Shown: positions 10,914 to 20,890, counted from the first letter of the stretch. The stretch is DNA of 64,000 nucleotides from Sinorhizobium fredii USDA 205 (GCF_001461695.1 NZ_AUTC01000077.1:1-64000), one strand, 5' to 3'. Notes: generated from the sequence alone by a model not told the origin. A program made the numbers and translations.

Positions 10914-11804
10914 ATGTCTGCAGCTGCGCTTGCAAAACCGGACGTCAAAGGCTTTTACGAGTGTCGCACGGGAAGCATCCAATATGTCGTTTCCGATCCG
11001 CTGACAAAGCGTTGCGCCATCATCGACCCGGTGCTCGACTTCGACGAGAAATCGGGTACGACGGCGACCGAGCAGGCGGATCTGATCCTCGATTACGTGG
11101 CGCAGAACGGCCTGACGGTCGAATCGATCCTCGACACCCATCCGCATGCGGATCATTTCTCGGCTGCCGCGTATCTGAAGGAACGGACCGGGGCGCCCAC
11201 AGGCATCGGATCCGAGATCGTCCGCGTCCAGAAGCTCTGGAAGGGCATTTACAACTGGCCTGAGCTCGAAGCGGACGGGTCGCAATGGGACCATCTCTTC
11301 GACGGCGGCGAACACGTCCCCCTCGGGTCGATCGAAGGACGGGTGCTCTATTCGCCAGGCCACACCCTTGCCTCCGTGACCTATATCTTCGGCGACGCAG
11401 CCTTCGTCCACGACACGATCTTCATGCCGGACAGCGGGACGGCCCGGGCGGATTTCCCGGGGGGCGACGCACGCCAGCTGTGGCGCTCGATCGCCGAGAT
11501 CCTGGCGCTGCCGGACGAAACCCGCGTTTTCATCGGTCACGATTACCGGCCGGAAGGCCGCGAGCCGCGCTGGGAGAGTACCGTAGGCGAGCAGAAGCGC
11601 TGCAACGCCCATCTTGCTGGCATGACCGAGGATCAGTTCGTTCAATTGCGCGAGGCGCGCGACAGGACGCTGCCGATGCCGAAGCTGATTCTGCACGCAT
11701 TGCAGGTCAATATTCGCGGCGGCCGGTTGCCGGATCCGGAAGCCAACGGCGCGCGCTATCTGAAATTTCCGCTCAATGCGCTGAAGGGAGCGGCGTGGGG
11801 CTGA
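10914..11804 (+). CDS. blh: MBL-fold hydrolase Blh (persulfide dioxygenase type)
   Basis: A 296-residue metallo-beta-lactamase-fold protein with the metal-binding motif THPHADHF, then SPGHT and GHDY for later ligands. This arrangement fits the ETHE1/Blh persulfide dioxygenase branch, which oxidises glutathione persulfide to sulfite. In Agrobacterium and Xylella, blh is co-regulated with bigR for sulfide detoxification; the same neighbours occur here. The ATG at 10914 has GGGAGG upstream; the frame opens at 10854 inside the AT-rich promoter. bigR starts 6 bases after the stop. Confidence 0.87.
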   Translation: MSAAALAKPDVKGFYECRTGSIQYVVSDPLTKRCAIIDPVLDFDEKSGTTATEQADLILDYVAQNGLTVESILDTHPHADHFSAAAYLKERTGAPTGIGSEIVRVQKLWKGIYNWPELEADGSQWDHLFDGGEHVPLGSIEGRVLYSPGHTLASVTYIFGDAAFVHDTIFMPDSGTARADFPGGDARQLWRSIAEILALPDETRVFIGHDYRPEGREPRWESTVGEQKRCNAHLAGMTEDQFVQLREARDRTLPMPKLILHALQVNIRGGRLPDPEANGARYLKFPLNALKGAAWG

Positions 11805-11810
11805 AAGGAG

Positions 11811-12140
11811 ATGGATATGCGAACGGGCACGAAAATGCGAAACGTCGGCCCGGACATGGGCGAGCGAGCGGGCGAAGCGGCCGCCCTGCTCAAGACACTC
11901 GCAAACCAGAACCGGCTGATGATCGTCTGCACGCTTGTCGAGGGCGAGCATTCCGTCGGCCAGTTGGAAGAGACCCTCGGCATCCACCAGCCGACCTTGT
12001 CGCAGCAACTGACCGTGCTGCGCGAAGCGGGCATCGTCGCGACACGGCGCGATGCGAAGCAGATCTTCTATCGCCTCGCCGAGGAGAAGGCGGCACGGCT
12101 GATCATGGCGCTCTACGAGATATTCTGCGACAGGAGATGA
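11811..12140 (+). CDS. bigR: ArsR-family sulfide/persulfide-sensing repressor BigR
   Basis: A 109-residue winged-helix regulator. The recognition helix region is LGIHQPTLSQQLTVLREAGIV. Two cysteines, Cys40 (MIVCTL) and Cys106 (EIFCDR), match the spacing of the redox pair in BigR and SqrR, which form a di- or polysulfide link and release DNA. It lacks the ELCVCDL metal site of ArsR/SmtB arsenic sensors. It is placed between blh and the YeeE/YedE genes with gaps of 4-6 bases, so it is likely autoregulated through the AT tract before blh. Confidence 0.88.
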   Translation: MDMRTGTKMRNVGPDMGERAGEAAALLKTLANQNRLMIVCTLVEGEHSVGQLEETLGIHQPTLSQQLTVLREAGIVATRRDAKQIFYRLAEEKAARLIMALYEIFCDRR

Positions 12141-12144
12141 AGCA

Positions 12145-12552
12145 ATGACCGCGTATTTGGCTACGTTCTGCGGCGGCATGCTGATCGGACTGTCGGCGGT
12201 GATTCTGATGATGGCGAACGGTCGGGTTGCCGGGGTGAGCGGCATTGCCGGACGGCTGCTGCAGGGCGTGCAGACGGCGACCGGCGCCGCTTTCGTCATC
12301 GGGCTGTTTGTCGGACCCGTTCTCTTCCGCCTGCTCGCGGGTGCGTGGCCCGTGGTGGAATTGGTAACGCCCTGGCCGCTTGTCGTCGCGGGTGGTCTGC
12401 TGGTCGGCTACGGTTCGCGCATGGGTTCTGGCTGCACCAGCGGCCATGGGGTCGTGGGGCTTGCGCGCCTTTCACGCCGTTCGATGGCTGCGGTCGCCAG
12501 CTTCATGGCCGCGGCGGTCGCGACGGTCTATCTGATGGGGCTCTTCGCATGA
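12145..12552 (+). CDS. YeeE/YedE family half-transporter (PmpA-like)
   Basis: A 135-residue membrane protein with four hydrophobic segments and the family motif GSGCTSGHGV near residue 95, whose Cys is thought to take part in thiosulfate or sulfur-species movement in YeeE. Small two-part versions (PmpA/PmpB) accompany bigR in other proteobacteria. It begins 4 bases after bigR and overlaps the next gene by ATGA, so translation is probably coupled. It likely forms one transporter with the following gene. Confidence 0.87.
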   Translation: MTAYLATFCGGMLIGLSAVILMMANGRVAGVSGIAGRLLQGVQTATGAAFVIGLFVGPVLFRLLAGAWPVVELVTPWPLVVAGGLLVGYGSRMGSGCTSGHGVVGLARLSRRSMAAVASFMAAAVATVYLMGLFA

Positions 12553-12998
12553 ACCGAATCGAACGCCTTCGCGTTGTCGCCGCCCTCATGTCCGGCATCG
12601 TCTTCGGCCTTGGCCTGGCGCTTTCGGGGATGCTGAACCCGGCGCGTGTCCGCGGTTTCCTCGATATTACCCGCGATTGGGATCCGAGCCTCGGCTTTGT
12701 GCTAGCCGGCGCCGTCGCCGTTTCGGCGCTGGGCATGGCATTGGTGCGTCGAATGCACAAACCGCTTCTCGATAGTCGCTTCCATCTTTCGGAAACACGC
12801 ATCATCGATCGCCGGCTGCTCGTCGGTTCGGCGATCTTCGGCATCGGCTGGGGCATGGTCGGGCTATGCCCCGGCCCGGCACTTGCATCTCTGTCGCTCG
12901 GCCTGCCGGCAACCGCGCTCTTCAGCACCGCGATGCTCGCCGGGATGGCGGCCCATGATCGCCTGTTTGGAGCGCGGCTGCGGCAGCGGACCTCTTAA
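12549..12998 (+). CDS. YeeE/YedE family half-transporter (PmpB-like)
   Basis: A 149-residue membrane protein with the motif GLCPGPAL near residue 110 and an N-terminal segment SGIVFGLGLALSGMLNP. This is the second half of split YeeE/YedE (DUF6691-type) transporters; the two Cys motifs together reproduce the pair of a full-length YeeE. The ATG overlaps the stop of the previous gene by four bases (ATGA). It is the last gene of the blh-bigR-pmpAB unit. Confidence 0.86.
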   Translation: MNRIERLRVVAALMSGIVFGLGLALSGMLNPARVRGFLDITRDWDPSLGFVLAGAVAVSALGMALVRRMHKPLLDSRFHLSETRIIDRRLLVGSAIFGIGWGMVGLCPGPALASLSLGLPATALFSTAMLAGMAAHDRLFGARLRQRTS

Positions 12999-13131
12999 CA
13001 TCGGCGTCTCGCTGTATCGTTTGACGCAGCGTCACCTTTAAAATTGAGCGGGATGGGCTGCAAAGCGAAACGAATTGGCCCATATAGAGCAGCAATCCTC
13101 TGATATTGCCCCGCATTCGGATCCGTTTTTC

Positions 13132-14054
<923 letters not shown>

Positions 14055-14058
<4 letters not shown>

Positions 14059-14816
14059 ATATCGAGGCGGTCAAGTCCATCTATTTCTTCGAGATGGCGC
14101 GTACGCGACGCACCCTGCTGCAGAGCGTGGTGTCGCCGGTCATTTCGACCTCGCTCTATTTCATCGTGTTTGGCGCGGCGATCGGCGAACGCATCCAGCA
14201 GATCGACGGCGTTTCCTACGGCGCCTTCATCACGCCGGGGCTGATGATGCTGACGCTCCTGACGCAATGCATCGGCAACGGTTCCTTCGGCATCTATTTC
14301 CCCAAGTTCACCGGCACGATCTACGAAGTGCTGTCATCGCCGATCTCGATGCTGGAAATAGTTCTCGGCTATGTCGGCGCGGCCGCGACCAAGGGGCTGA
14401 TGATCGGCACGATCATCCTGATCACCGCATCGCTGTTCGTCGATCTCAGCATCGCCCACCCCTTCGCGATGATCTTCTTCTTCGTGCTGACGGCGGTGAC
14501 CTTTAGCCTCTTCGGCTTCATCATCGGCATCTGGGCGAAGGACTTCGAGCAGTTGAACCTGATCCCGATGCTGGTCGTCCCGCCGCTCGTCTTCTTGGGC
14601 GGCAGCTTCTATTCGGTCGATATGCTGCCGCCATTCTGGCGGGCGGTCAGCCACTTCAATCCGGTGCTCTACCTGATCAGCGGTTTCCGCTGGAGCTTCT
14701 TCGAGATCTCCGACGTCAATCCGCTCGCCAGCGCCGTGATCATTCTCGCTTTCCTGGCGATCTGCATGTCCTTGCTGACCTGGATCTTCCGTACCGGCTA
14801 CAGGCTGCGCAATTGA
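14055..14816 (+). CDS. ABC-2 type exporter, membrane subunit
   Basis: A 253-residue permease with six hydrophobic segments, the ABC-2 membrane family layout, and the central region [25 protein letters not shown] split by short loops. The conserved late motif [17 protein letters not shown] is typical of NodJ/DrrB-like proteins. It starts inside the ATPase stop codon (ATGA overlap), so the two are made together. The next gene, a LacI regulator, is on the other strand and ends 34 bases away. Confidence 0.9.
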
Positions 14817-14850
14817 CGGGTTAAGGCCAGCACCCATCGCTGAGCCGTTA

Positions 14851-15840
14851 TTACGCGGGCCAGGCCCGCGTCGAGCTTCGTTCGACCAGGACCGGCTCAA
14901 GCTTGCACTCTGTCGCAGATGAGCGCTTGAGGATTGCATCGAGCGCAATCCGCGCTATCTCGGCGAGCGGTTGGCGAATCGTCGTCAAGCGCGGCAGGAC
15001 GAGGGAGGCAAGCGGGATATCGTCGAAGCCGACGATCGACAGGTCGTCCGGTATGGAGAGACCGATATCGGCGGCCGCGCGCATCAGGCCGATCGCCTGC
15101 TGATCGCTGGCGGTGGCGATCGCCGTCGGCGGGTGTTGCTGTCGCAGCAGCCTGTTGCCAAGCTCCTCGCCGGCCCTGTAGTCGAAATTGCCGTCAACGG
15201 TCTGGATGGCGAACGACCGGCTCGGATGCTGCTGCTGAAACTCCTCAATCCGACTGATGAAGCCTTCATACCGTTCGCGCGCGACGTCCAGGATCTGAGG
15301 CCCCCCCATGTAGCCGAGGCGGCGGTGCCCGAGTGACAACAGGTAGTCGGCGGCGAGATAGCCGCCTCTCCTGTTATCCACGCCGACAAGCGTCTGGCCC
15401 TTCAGGGGGCGGTCGACGGTGACGGTATTCGTACCACTGACGAGGTCTCCGATCCTGCTTTCGCTGACCGGAACCAAGATAAGTCCGCTCGGCAGACGGC
15501 CGAGCAGCGTTTGCACCTGCTGCTGTTCGGCGGCGGGATCGTCATGGGAATTGGCAAGGAGAACCGAATAGCCTTCGGCCGACGCCATCATCTCGACATG
15601 TTTCGCAAGCTCGGCAAAGAAGGGGTTGGTGATGTCCGGGATCACCAAGCCTATAAGGTCAGTCCTGTTCAGCCTCAGGTTACGTCCCAGGGAGTTTGGC
15701 GTATAGCCGAGTTGCTGGATGACTTCTTCGACGCGGGTCCGAATCTCTTCACTGACCGTCTTGTTCTTCGCAAGGACCCGCGAGACCGTGCCGACGGCGA
15801 CTCCCGCAGCCTTCGCGACATCTTTGATGGTGACGGTCAA
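14851..15840 (-). CDS. LacI-family repressor of the adjacent sugar importer
   Basis: A 329-residue LacI-family regulator. The N-terminal HTH reads VTIKDVAKAAGVAVGTVSR, followed by the hinge helix and a periplasmic-binding-protein-like sensor domain. I take the TTG at 15840 as start: it places the HTH at residue 2 and has GGGAG 5 bases upstream. The frame is open much further but without family similarity. The gene is divergent from an RbsBAC-type transporter, and two perfect TGAAACGTTTCA palindromes lie between them, so it probably represses both itself and the transporter until a sugar binds. Confidence 0.9.
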   Translation of the reverse strand: MTVTIKDVAKAAGVAVGTVSRVLAKNKTVSEEIRTRVEEVIQQLGYTPNSLGRNLRLNRTDLIGLVIPDITNPFFAELAKHVEMMASAEGYSVLLANSHDDPAAEQQQVQTLLGRLPSGLILVPVSESRIGDLVSGTNTVTVDRPLKGQTLVGVDNRRGGYLAADYLLSLGHRRLGYMGGPQILDVARERYEGFISRIEEFQQQHPSRSFAIQTVDGNFDYRAGEELGNRLLRQQHPPTAIATASDQQAIGLMRAAADIGLSIPDDLSIVGFDDIPLASLVLPRLTTIRQPLAEIARIALDAILKRSSATECKLEPVLVERSSTRAWPA

Positions 15841-15901
15841 GAGCACTCCCACGGGCAAGCTTTGAGTCTGGATATATACCCGGTGCAAAAGATTGCAACG
15901 A

Positions 15902-15913
15902 TGAAACGTTTCA
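15902..15913. promoter_or_regulatory. LacI-family operator O1
   Basis: Perfect 12-base palindrome TGAAACGTTTCA, with the central CG typical of LacI/GalR operators. It lies beside a plausible minus-strand promoter for the repressor gene (TTGCAA, 16 bases, TATATA) and just before a TTGACA at 15916. Confidence 0.8.
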
Positions 15914-15973
15914 TATTGACAGCGTCGCGATGAAACGATTTCCTGCGGCCTGAAACGATATCTGGCTTGCCGA

Positions 15974-15985
15974 TGAAACGTTTCA
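15974..15985. promoter_or_regulatory. LacI-family operator O2
   Basis: A second perfect TGAAACGTTTCA, 72 bases from O1 centre to centre and 40 bases before the binding-protein gene. Two further half sites (TGAAACGAT at 15931 and 15951) lie between. The pairing suggests looping or cooperative binding over the divergent promoters. Confidence 0.8.
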
Positions 15986-16024
15986 CCGCTGCTGGAGGGC
16001 GGCGGTTTCTCAAGGAGGATTACG

Positions 16025-16957
16025 ATGAAACTTTTCAAACTCGCATCCGTCGTGGCACTCGTCGCAGCAACTGCGCTTCCGACCATTGCCGCCGCCGCCG
16101 ACAAGCCGGTCGTCGGCCTCGTCATGAAGTCGCTCGCCAACGACTTCTTCAAGAACATGCTGGAGGGTGCCGAAGCCCACGCCAAGAAGCGTGGCGACTA
16201 CGAGCTGAAGGCCATCGGCATGCAGAATGAAACGGATTTCGAAAGCCAGTTGAACGGTGTCGAGAACTTCATCACCCAGGGCGTCGATGCGATCGTCATT
16301 GCACCAGCCGATTCGCGTGCGATGGTCGCTCCGCTGAAGAAGGCGATCGATGCAGGCATCACGGTGGTCAACTTCGACGTCTCACTCGATGAGCAGGCCA
16401 AGAAGGATGCCGGGCTGGATCTGGCCTTCGTCGGCCCTGACAACCGCGGCGGCGCCAAGCTGGCGGGCGAGTCTCTCGCCAAGGCGCTCGGCGAGGGTGG
16501 CAAGGTCGTTATCATCGAGGGCAATCCAGGCGCCGACAACGCGGCCCAGCGCAAGCTCGGCTTTGAGGATGCGATCGCCGCAGGCAAGCTCAACCTGCTC
16601 GATTCGCGCACCGCGCATTGGGAAACGGAAGAGGCCAACTCCGTGTTCTCGACCATGCTGACGGCTCACCCGGACATCCAGGGTGTCATGGCGGCAAACG
16701 ATTCGATGGCGATCGGCGTCATCAAGGCGCTCGACGCGGCCGGCCGCCCCGACATCAAGGTCGTCGGCTTCGACAACGTCTCGGCCGTCCAGCCGCTGCT
16801 GAAGGAAGGCAAGCTGCTCGCGACCGTGGACCAGTTCGGTTCGCAAATGGCATCCGATGCCATCGACAAGGCCCTGGCGGTGGTGGGCGGCGGACCGAAG
16901 CTCGAGGGCTGGGTCAAGACCGACATCAAGCTCGTTACCACGGACGACGTGAAGTAA
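16025..16957 (+). CDS. Sugar ABC transporter substrate-binding protein (RbsB type)
   Basis: A 310-residue periplasmic protein with a clear signal peptide ending in AAAA at about residues 22-25. The rest is a type I periplasmic binding fold of the ribose-binding class (motifs VGLVMKSLANDFF, IVIAPADS, GFDNV). GGAGG precedes the ATG by 7 bases. It is first in a three-gene importer under the LacI regulator. The class takes ribose, xylose, fructose, inositol or similar; the ligand cannot be fixed from sequence. Confidence 0.9.
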   Translation: MKLFKLASVVALVAATALPTIAAAADKPVVGLVMKSLANDFFKNMLEGAEAHAKKRGDYELKAIGMQNETDFESQLNGVENFITQGVDAIVIAPADSRAMVAPLKKAIDAGITVVNFDVSLDEQAKKDAGLDLAFVGPDNRGGAKLAGESLAKALGEGGKVVIIEGNPGADNAAQRKLGFEDAIAAGKLNLLDSRTAHWETEEANSVFSTMLTAHPDIQGVMAANDSMAIGVIKALDAAGRPDIKVVGFDNVSAVQPLLKEGKLLATVDQFGSQMASDAIDKALAVVGGGPKLEGWVKTDIKLVTTDDVK

Positions 16958-17020
16958 CGCGGCCGGTCGCACCGCGCCGGCTCCTTGCCGGTGCGGTCTT
17001 TCTCCCGCAGGGGTGTTTCC

Positions 17021-18574
17021 ATGAATACGAACCTTGCCCACGTCGACAGCGTGGCGCAGCCGCTTCTCGAGCTTCACGACATTCGCAAACGCTTCGGCGG
17101 AACCGTTGCGCTGGCGGGCGTGACGCTTTCCGTCGCACCCGGAGAGGTGCACGGACTTATCGGCGAGAACGGCGCCGGAAAGTCCACCCTCATCAAAGTG
17201 CTTTGCGGCATTGTCAAGCCCGACTCCGGAGCCATCACATTGGCTGGTGAAGCCTATGCGCCGCACACACCGCGGGATGCCAAGGCGCGCGGCCTGCAGG
17301 TCGTGCACCAGGAGTTCAACCTGCTCCCGTTTCTCTCGGTCGCCGAGAACATCTTTATCGAGCATTTGCCGCGCAACGCCCTCGGAGTGGTGAAGCGCCG
17401 CGACATGAACACACGCGCCAGAACCGCTCTCGATGCCATCGGACTGAAGGATATCGACGTCCGCTGGCCGGTGGAACGGCTCGGCATCGCCCATCGACAG
17501 CTCGTCGAGGTCGCCCGTGCGCTGATGACCGAGAGCCGGGTGCTCATACTGGACGAGCCAACCGCCACCCTGACGTCGCGCGAAACCGAGCGGCTGTTCG
17601 CAATCATCGACGACCTGCGGCGGCGTGGCGTGTCGATCATTTTCGTCTCGCATCACCTCGACGAGGTTTTCAAGTTGTGCGACCGGGTAACGGTCTTGCG
17701 CAATGGTGAGACGGTCACAAGCCGCCGGATTGGCGAGACGACGCAGGACGAGCTGGTCCGCGCCATGGTCGGGCAGCAACTGCAAAAGGAGATGACCCAC
17801 AGCATCGGATCGTCAGCGCGCTCCGAAACAGTGCTGTCGCTGGTGAACTTCCGCCATGCGCAATCACCCCATGAAGACGGGATCTCCTTCGATCTTCACA
17901 AGGGCGAAATTCTCGGGATCGCCGGTCTCGTAGGCTCCGGCCGTACCGAATTGCTGCGCGCCATCTTTGCCGCCGAACCGCCACTGTCAGGCACCTTGAT
18001 GAGGGACGGCAAACCGGCAGCCCTGCGCTCCCCCCGCGATGCGATCCGCGCGGGAATCGGGTTCGTCACCGAAGACCGCAAGGAAGAAGGGCTGATCCTG
18101 TCAATGCCGATCGCCGCCAACGTCACGATGGCCTCTCTGGCAGATGTGTCGCGCGCGGGCCTGCTCGATCAAAGGGCCGAAAATGCCCTGACCGAAAAGC
18201 TCGGAGCCGATCTGAAGCTGAAATATGGCGGCCCCGGCAAAAACGCCGCGACGCTGTCGGGCGGCAATCAGCAAAAGGTGGTTCTTGCCAAATGGCTCGC
18301 GCGCAAGCCGGAAATCCTGCTGTTGGATGAACCGACCCGCGGCGTCGATGTCGGCGCCAAGGCGGAGATCTACGCCTTGATCCGGCGACTGGCCGAACGC
18401 GGCCTTGCTCTCCTCGTGGTCTCCTCGGAACTGCCTGAACTGATGACGCTTTGCGACAGGATCATGGTGATGTCGCAGCATCGCATCGTCGGCTCGCTTC
18501 CACGCGCCGAATTCTCCGAAGAAAAGATCCTGACCTACGCCTACCAGGGCGAAAAACGACAGACGGGGCACTGA
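17021..18574 (+). CDS. Sugar ABC transporter, duplicated ATPase (RbsA type)
   Basis: A 517-residue protein with two ABC domains. The first has GENGAGKSTL and LDEPTATL, the second GLVGSGRTELL, the signature LSGGNQQKV and LDEPTRGVDVGAK. This is the normal RbsA/XylG/MglA architecture, in which the second domain has a degenerate Walker A Lys (Arg here). The ATG at 17021 follows CAGGGG; the frame runs back to 16985. The permease starts 1 base after the stop. Confidence 0.92.
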   Translation: MNTNLAHVDSVAQPLLELHDIRKRFGGTVALAGVTLSVAPGEVHGLIGENGAGKSTLIKVLCGIVKPDSGAITLAGEAYAPHTPRDAKARGLQVVHQEFNLLPFLSVAENIFIEHLPRNALGVVKRRDMNTRARTALDAIGLKDIDVRWPVERLGIAHRQLVEVARALMTESRVLILDEPTATLTSRETERLFAIIDDLRRRGVSIIFVSHHLDEVFKLCDRVTVLRNGETVTSRRIGETTQDELVRAMVGQQLQKEMTHSIGSSARSETVLSLVNFRHAQSPHEDGISFDLHKGEILGIAGLVGSGRTELLRAIFAAEPPLSGTLMRDGKPAALRSPRDAIRAGIGFVTEDRKEEGLILSMPIAANVTMASLADVSRAGLLDQRAENALTEKLGADLKLKYGGPGKNAATLSGGNQQKVVLAKWLARKPEILLLDEPTRGVDVGAKAEIYALIRRLAERGLALLVVSSELPELMTLCDRIMVMSQHRIVGSLPRAEFSEEKILTYAYQGEKRQTGH

Positions 18575-18575
18575 C

Positions 18576-19580
18576 ATGCAACTCGACGAAAACCTACCAA
18601 CTGCGACGGCCACGGCCGCTCCGGCAGTCTCGATGAAGCTGCTGCTGCGCGACGCCGGCATCGGGATCGCACTCGTGCTGCTCATCCTGTTTTTCGCCCT
18701 GACGACCGATCACTTCCTGTCGCCCAACAATATTTCCAACATCCTGACGCAGATCACCATCAACCTGATCCTCGCCATCGGCATGACCTTCGTCATCCTG
18801 ATCGGCGGTATCGATCTCTCGGTCGGCTCCATGCTGGCATTCTGCGCCGTCGTCGGCGGTTCGGTGCTGACCATTCCGGACCTCTCGGTCTTTCAGGCGG
18901 TGAGCCTGGCGACCCTTGCAGCCGTCGGAACCGGTGCGCTCTGCGGCTTCTTGAACGGCTGGATCAGCGCCTTCTGGGGACTGCCGTCCTTTATCGTGAC
19001 GCTCGGCATGCTCAACATCGCCCGCGGCGCGGCGCTGCAGGTCACGGATGCCCGCACGATCTATTCCTTTCCGCCGAGTTTCAACGCCTTTGGCTCGCAG
19101 ATGATCTACGGCGTGCCGGTCGTCTTCCTGATCGCGCTTGCCCTGGTAGCGATTGCCTGGTTCGTGCTTTCGAAGACCGTGTTCGGGCGCCTGCTCTATG
19201 GGATCGGCAATAACGAGGAAGCCGTTCGCCTCGCGGGCCACTCGCTGATGACCTACAAGATCGCGGCGTTCACGATCGCCGGCGTCCTGGTCGGCATTGC
19301 CGCGATGGTCTACATGGCGCGGCTCAACATCGCCAGCCCGATCATCGGCATCGGCTTCGAACTCAACGCCATTGCTGCGGTCATTATCGGCGGAACGAGC
19401 CTTAGTGGCGGACGCGGCAGCGTCATTGGAACTTTGCTTGGCGCCTGCATCATCGGCGTTCTGGCGAACGGCCTCATCCTCTTCGGACTGAGCGACTTCA
19501 TGCGTCAGCTGATCACCGGCGTCGTGATCATCCTGGCCGTCATCATCGACAAGTACCGCGAACGGATCACGGCCGCCTGA
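18576..19580 (+). CDS. Sugar ABC transporter permease (RbsC type)
   Basis: A 334-residue permease with about ten membrane segments, the BPD_transp_2 family pattern, and motifs FVILIGGIDLSVGS and AAVIIGGTSLSGGRGS that are diagnostic of RbsC/XylH/FrcC proteins. It completes the B-A-C importer that begins at 16025. No sugar kinase or isomerase gene follows, so the catabolic genes must be elsewhere. Confidence 0.93.
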   Translation: MQLDENLPTATATAAPAVSMKLLLRDAGIGIALVLLILFFALTTDHFLSPNNISNILTQITINLILAIGMTFVILIGGIDLSVGSMLAFCAVVGGSVLTIPDLSVFQAVSLATLAAVGTGALCGFLNGWISAFWGLPSFIVTLGMLNIARGAALQVTDARTIYSFPPSFNAFGSQMIYGVPVVFLIALALVAIAWFVLSKTVFGRLLYGIGNNEEAVRLAGHSLMTYKIAAFTIAGVLVGIAAMVYMARLNIASPIIGIGFELNAIAAVIIGGTSLSGGRGSVIGTLLGACIIGVLANGLILFGLSDFMRQLITGVVIILAVIIDKYRERITAA

Positions 19581-19657
19581 CAGCGGCCCGTGCCCCTTAG
19601 CCAACGGCTCGGCCGCAGCCAGATTGGAGCGCCGAGAACCGTCGCAACTGCCAAGCT

Positions 19658-20359
19658 CTAGTCCCGCAGCCGCAGTTCATCGGTCCGCATCTGCAGGGAG
19701 TCAAGGGTCGAGAGAAAGCTCATGCCGAGCAGGCTGCGGTCGAGCTTGCCTTCCGCGGCGACGGTTGCCCGGATGTTGCGGCGCTCGATCGGACCGATCG
19801 CAATTTGCTCCAGCGTCACAGGCGCGGCGAGGGCCGGCCCGTTTGCCGTCATCACGGTCAGGGTATAGCCGAGATTTTCCGGATCGAGGCCGATCCGCTC
19901 GGCGTCCTCGTAGGTGAGGGCGATGCTGCTGGCCCCGGTGTCGACGAGCATGCTGACCTCCTCGCCATTGATCGTCGCGTCGGCCTGGAAGTGGCCGTCG
20001 AGGCGCTTGCGCAGCACGACTTCCTGCTGCCCCTCGCTGTCGGTGACGACCATCGTCGGGCCGGGCATCAGTTCGGAGAGCACCCGGTCGCCGAAGGCCT
20101 GAAGCTCGACGCGATAGGCATAGCCGGAAACGAGGCCAACGGCGATCAGCAGCCATACGGCGATCAGGCGCACACTCTCTCCGAAATGGCGTCGGCTGCG
20201 GATTACCCCGGCCGCCAACAGCGTCGCAATGGCACCGAGCGAGACGAGCCGCCCGAAGTCGTCATTGTTCATGCCGAGGGTCTGGCCGCTGTCGTGATTG
20301 AAGATGAGGAGTGCAAGGCCGATGGCCAGGATTGCCAGCAGAAGGATCAGACGGTTCAT
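19658..20359 (-). CDS. TIGR02281-family clan AA aspartic protease
   Basis: A 233-residue protein with three N-terminal membrane helices (to about residue 85) and a retropepsin-like domain. The active-site motif is LVDTGASSIAL, and the late motif is DRSLLGMSFLS, as in TIGR02281. The catalytic domain is expected on the periplasmic side. Its ATG overlaps the stop of the DUF1289 gene (ATGA), so the two are translationally coupled. Substrates are unknown. Confidence 0.88.
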   Translation of the reverse strand: MNRLILLLAILAIGLALLIFNHDSGQTLGMNNDDFGRLVSLGAIATLLAAGVIRSRRHFGESVRLIAVWLLIAVGLVSGYAYRVELQAFGDRVLSELMPGPTMVVTDSEGQQEVVLRKRLDGHFQADATINGEEVSMLVDTGASSIALTYEDAERIGLDPENLGYTLTVMTANGPALAAPVTLEQIAIGPIERRNIRATVAAEGKLDRSLLGMSFLSTLDSLQMRTDELRLRD

Positions 20360-20577
20360 GTGCCGCTTCGTTCCCGCGCCAGCCGCGTCCGGCGTGTTTC
20401 GCGTCGCGGCTTTCGCTCGACGGTTTCCAGCCGCGCCGGCAGCGCCAGCATGATGCTGTGCCGTTCCGTATCGGTGTAGAGCGTCCAGGAGCCGATTTCA
20501 TCTCGCGTGCGCCCGCAGCCGAAACAGTAGCCTGTCCGGTCGTCGATTGCGCAGACGAGAATGCAGGGAGATTCCAT
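20356..20577 (-). CDS. DUF1289 small cysteine protein
   Basis: A 73-residue protein beginning MESPCILVCAIDD, with cysteines at CILVC and CFGCGRT, the DUF1289 (Fe-S or zinc-like) pattern. The function is unknown. The frame is open to 20622, but residues before this Met are encoded by the inverted terminal repeat of the MITE-like element, so the internal ATG at 20577 is the likely start. It overlaps the protease gene by four bases. Confidence 0.8.
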   Translation of the reverse strand: MESPCILVCAIDDRTGYCFGCGRTRDEIGSWTLYTDTERHSIMLALPARLETVERKPRRETRRTRLARERSGT

Positions 20578-20596
20578 CGGCTTGGCGTGCTCTGGT

Positions 20597-20866
20597 CTAG
20601 GGGCAGGACCTATTAAATTCATCCATTCTGCGCGGCGGATTTCGTGTCTGACTAGGAGGGAAGATGCAGGAAATGCCGAACATTTTCAAATCTTCCCGAC
20701 GCGGTCAGGCGCGAAATCCGCCGCGCCCTTCGGGTTCCGGTCCATGGGCCGCCTGATCGAAAACAATGCTCGACAAGACCTTCGGGTCTTGCCTTGCGCT
20801 TGTTTTCTTCCATCCAATCCCATGGACCGGAACAGAATGGATTAATTTAATAGGTCCTGACCCTAG
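20597..20866. mobile_element. MITE-like element with nested inverted repeats
   Basis: Terminal inverted repeats at 20597-20630 and 20833-20866 match at 32 of 34 positions and both begin with CTAG, which may be a target duplication. Inside are further perfect inverted pairs: 20630-20644 with 20712-20726 (15 bases), 20734-20748 with 20819-20833 (15 bases), 20759-20766 with 20800-20807, and a tight CAAGACC-TTCG-GGTCTTG hairpin at 20774-20791. There is no transposase frame. Size and ends fit a MITE. A CTAG target would suit IS5-family mobilisation, which is a guess. Confidence 0.78.
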
Positions 20867-20890
20867 TTTCGTCGAGATTATATCGGCCTT

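Noticed and set aside
10161..12299. 712-codon minus-strand frame over the sulfide module
   Set aside because: It overlaps five well-supported plus-strand genes and has no motif.
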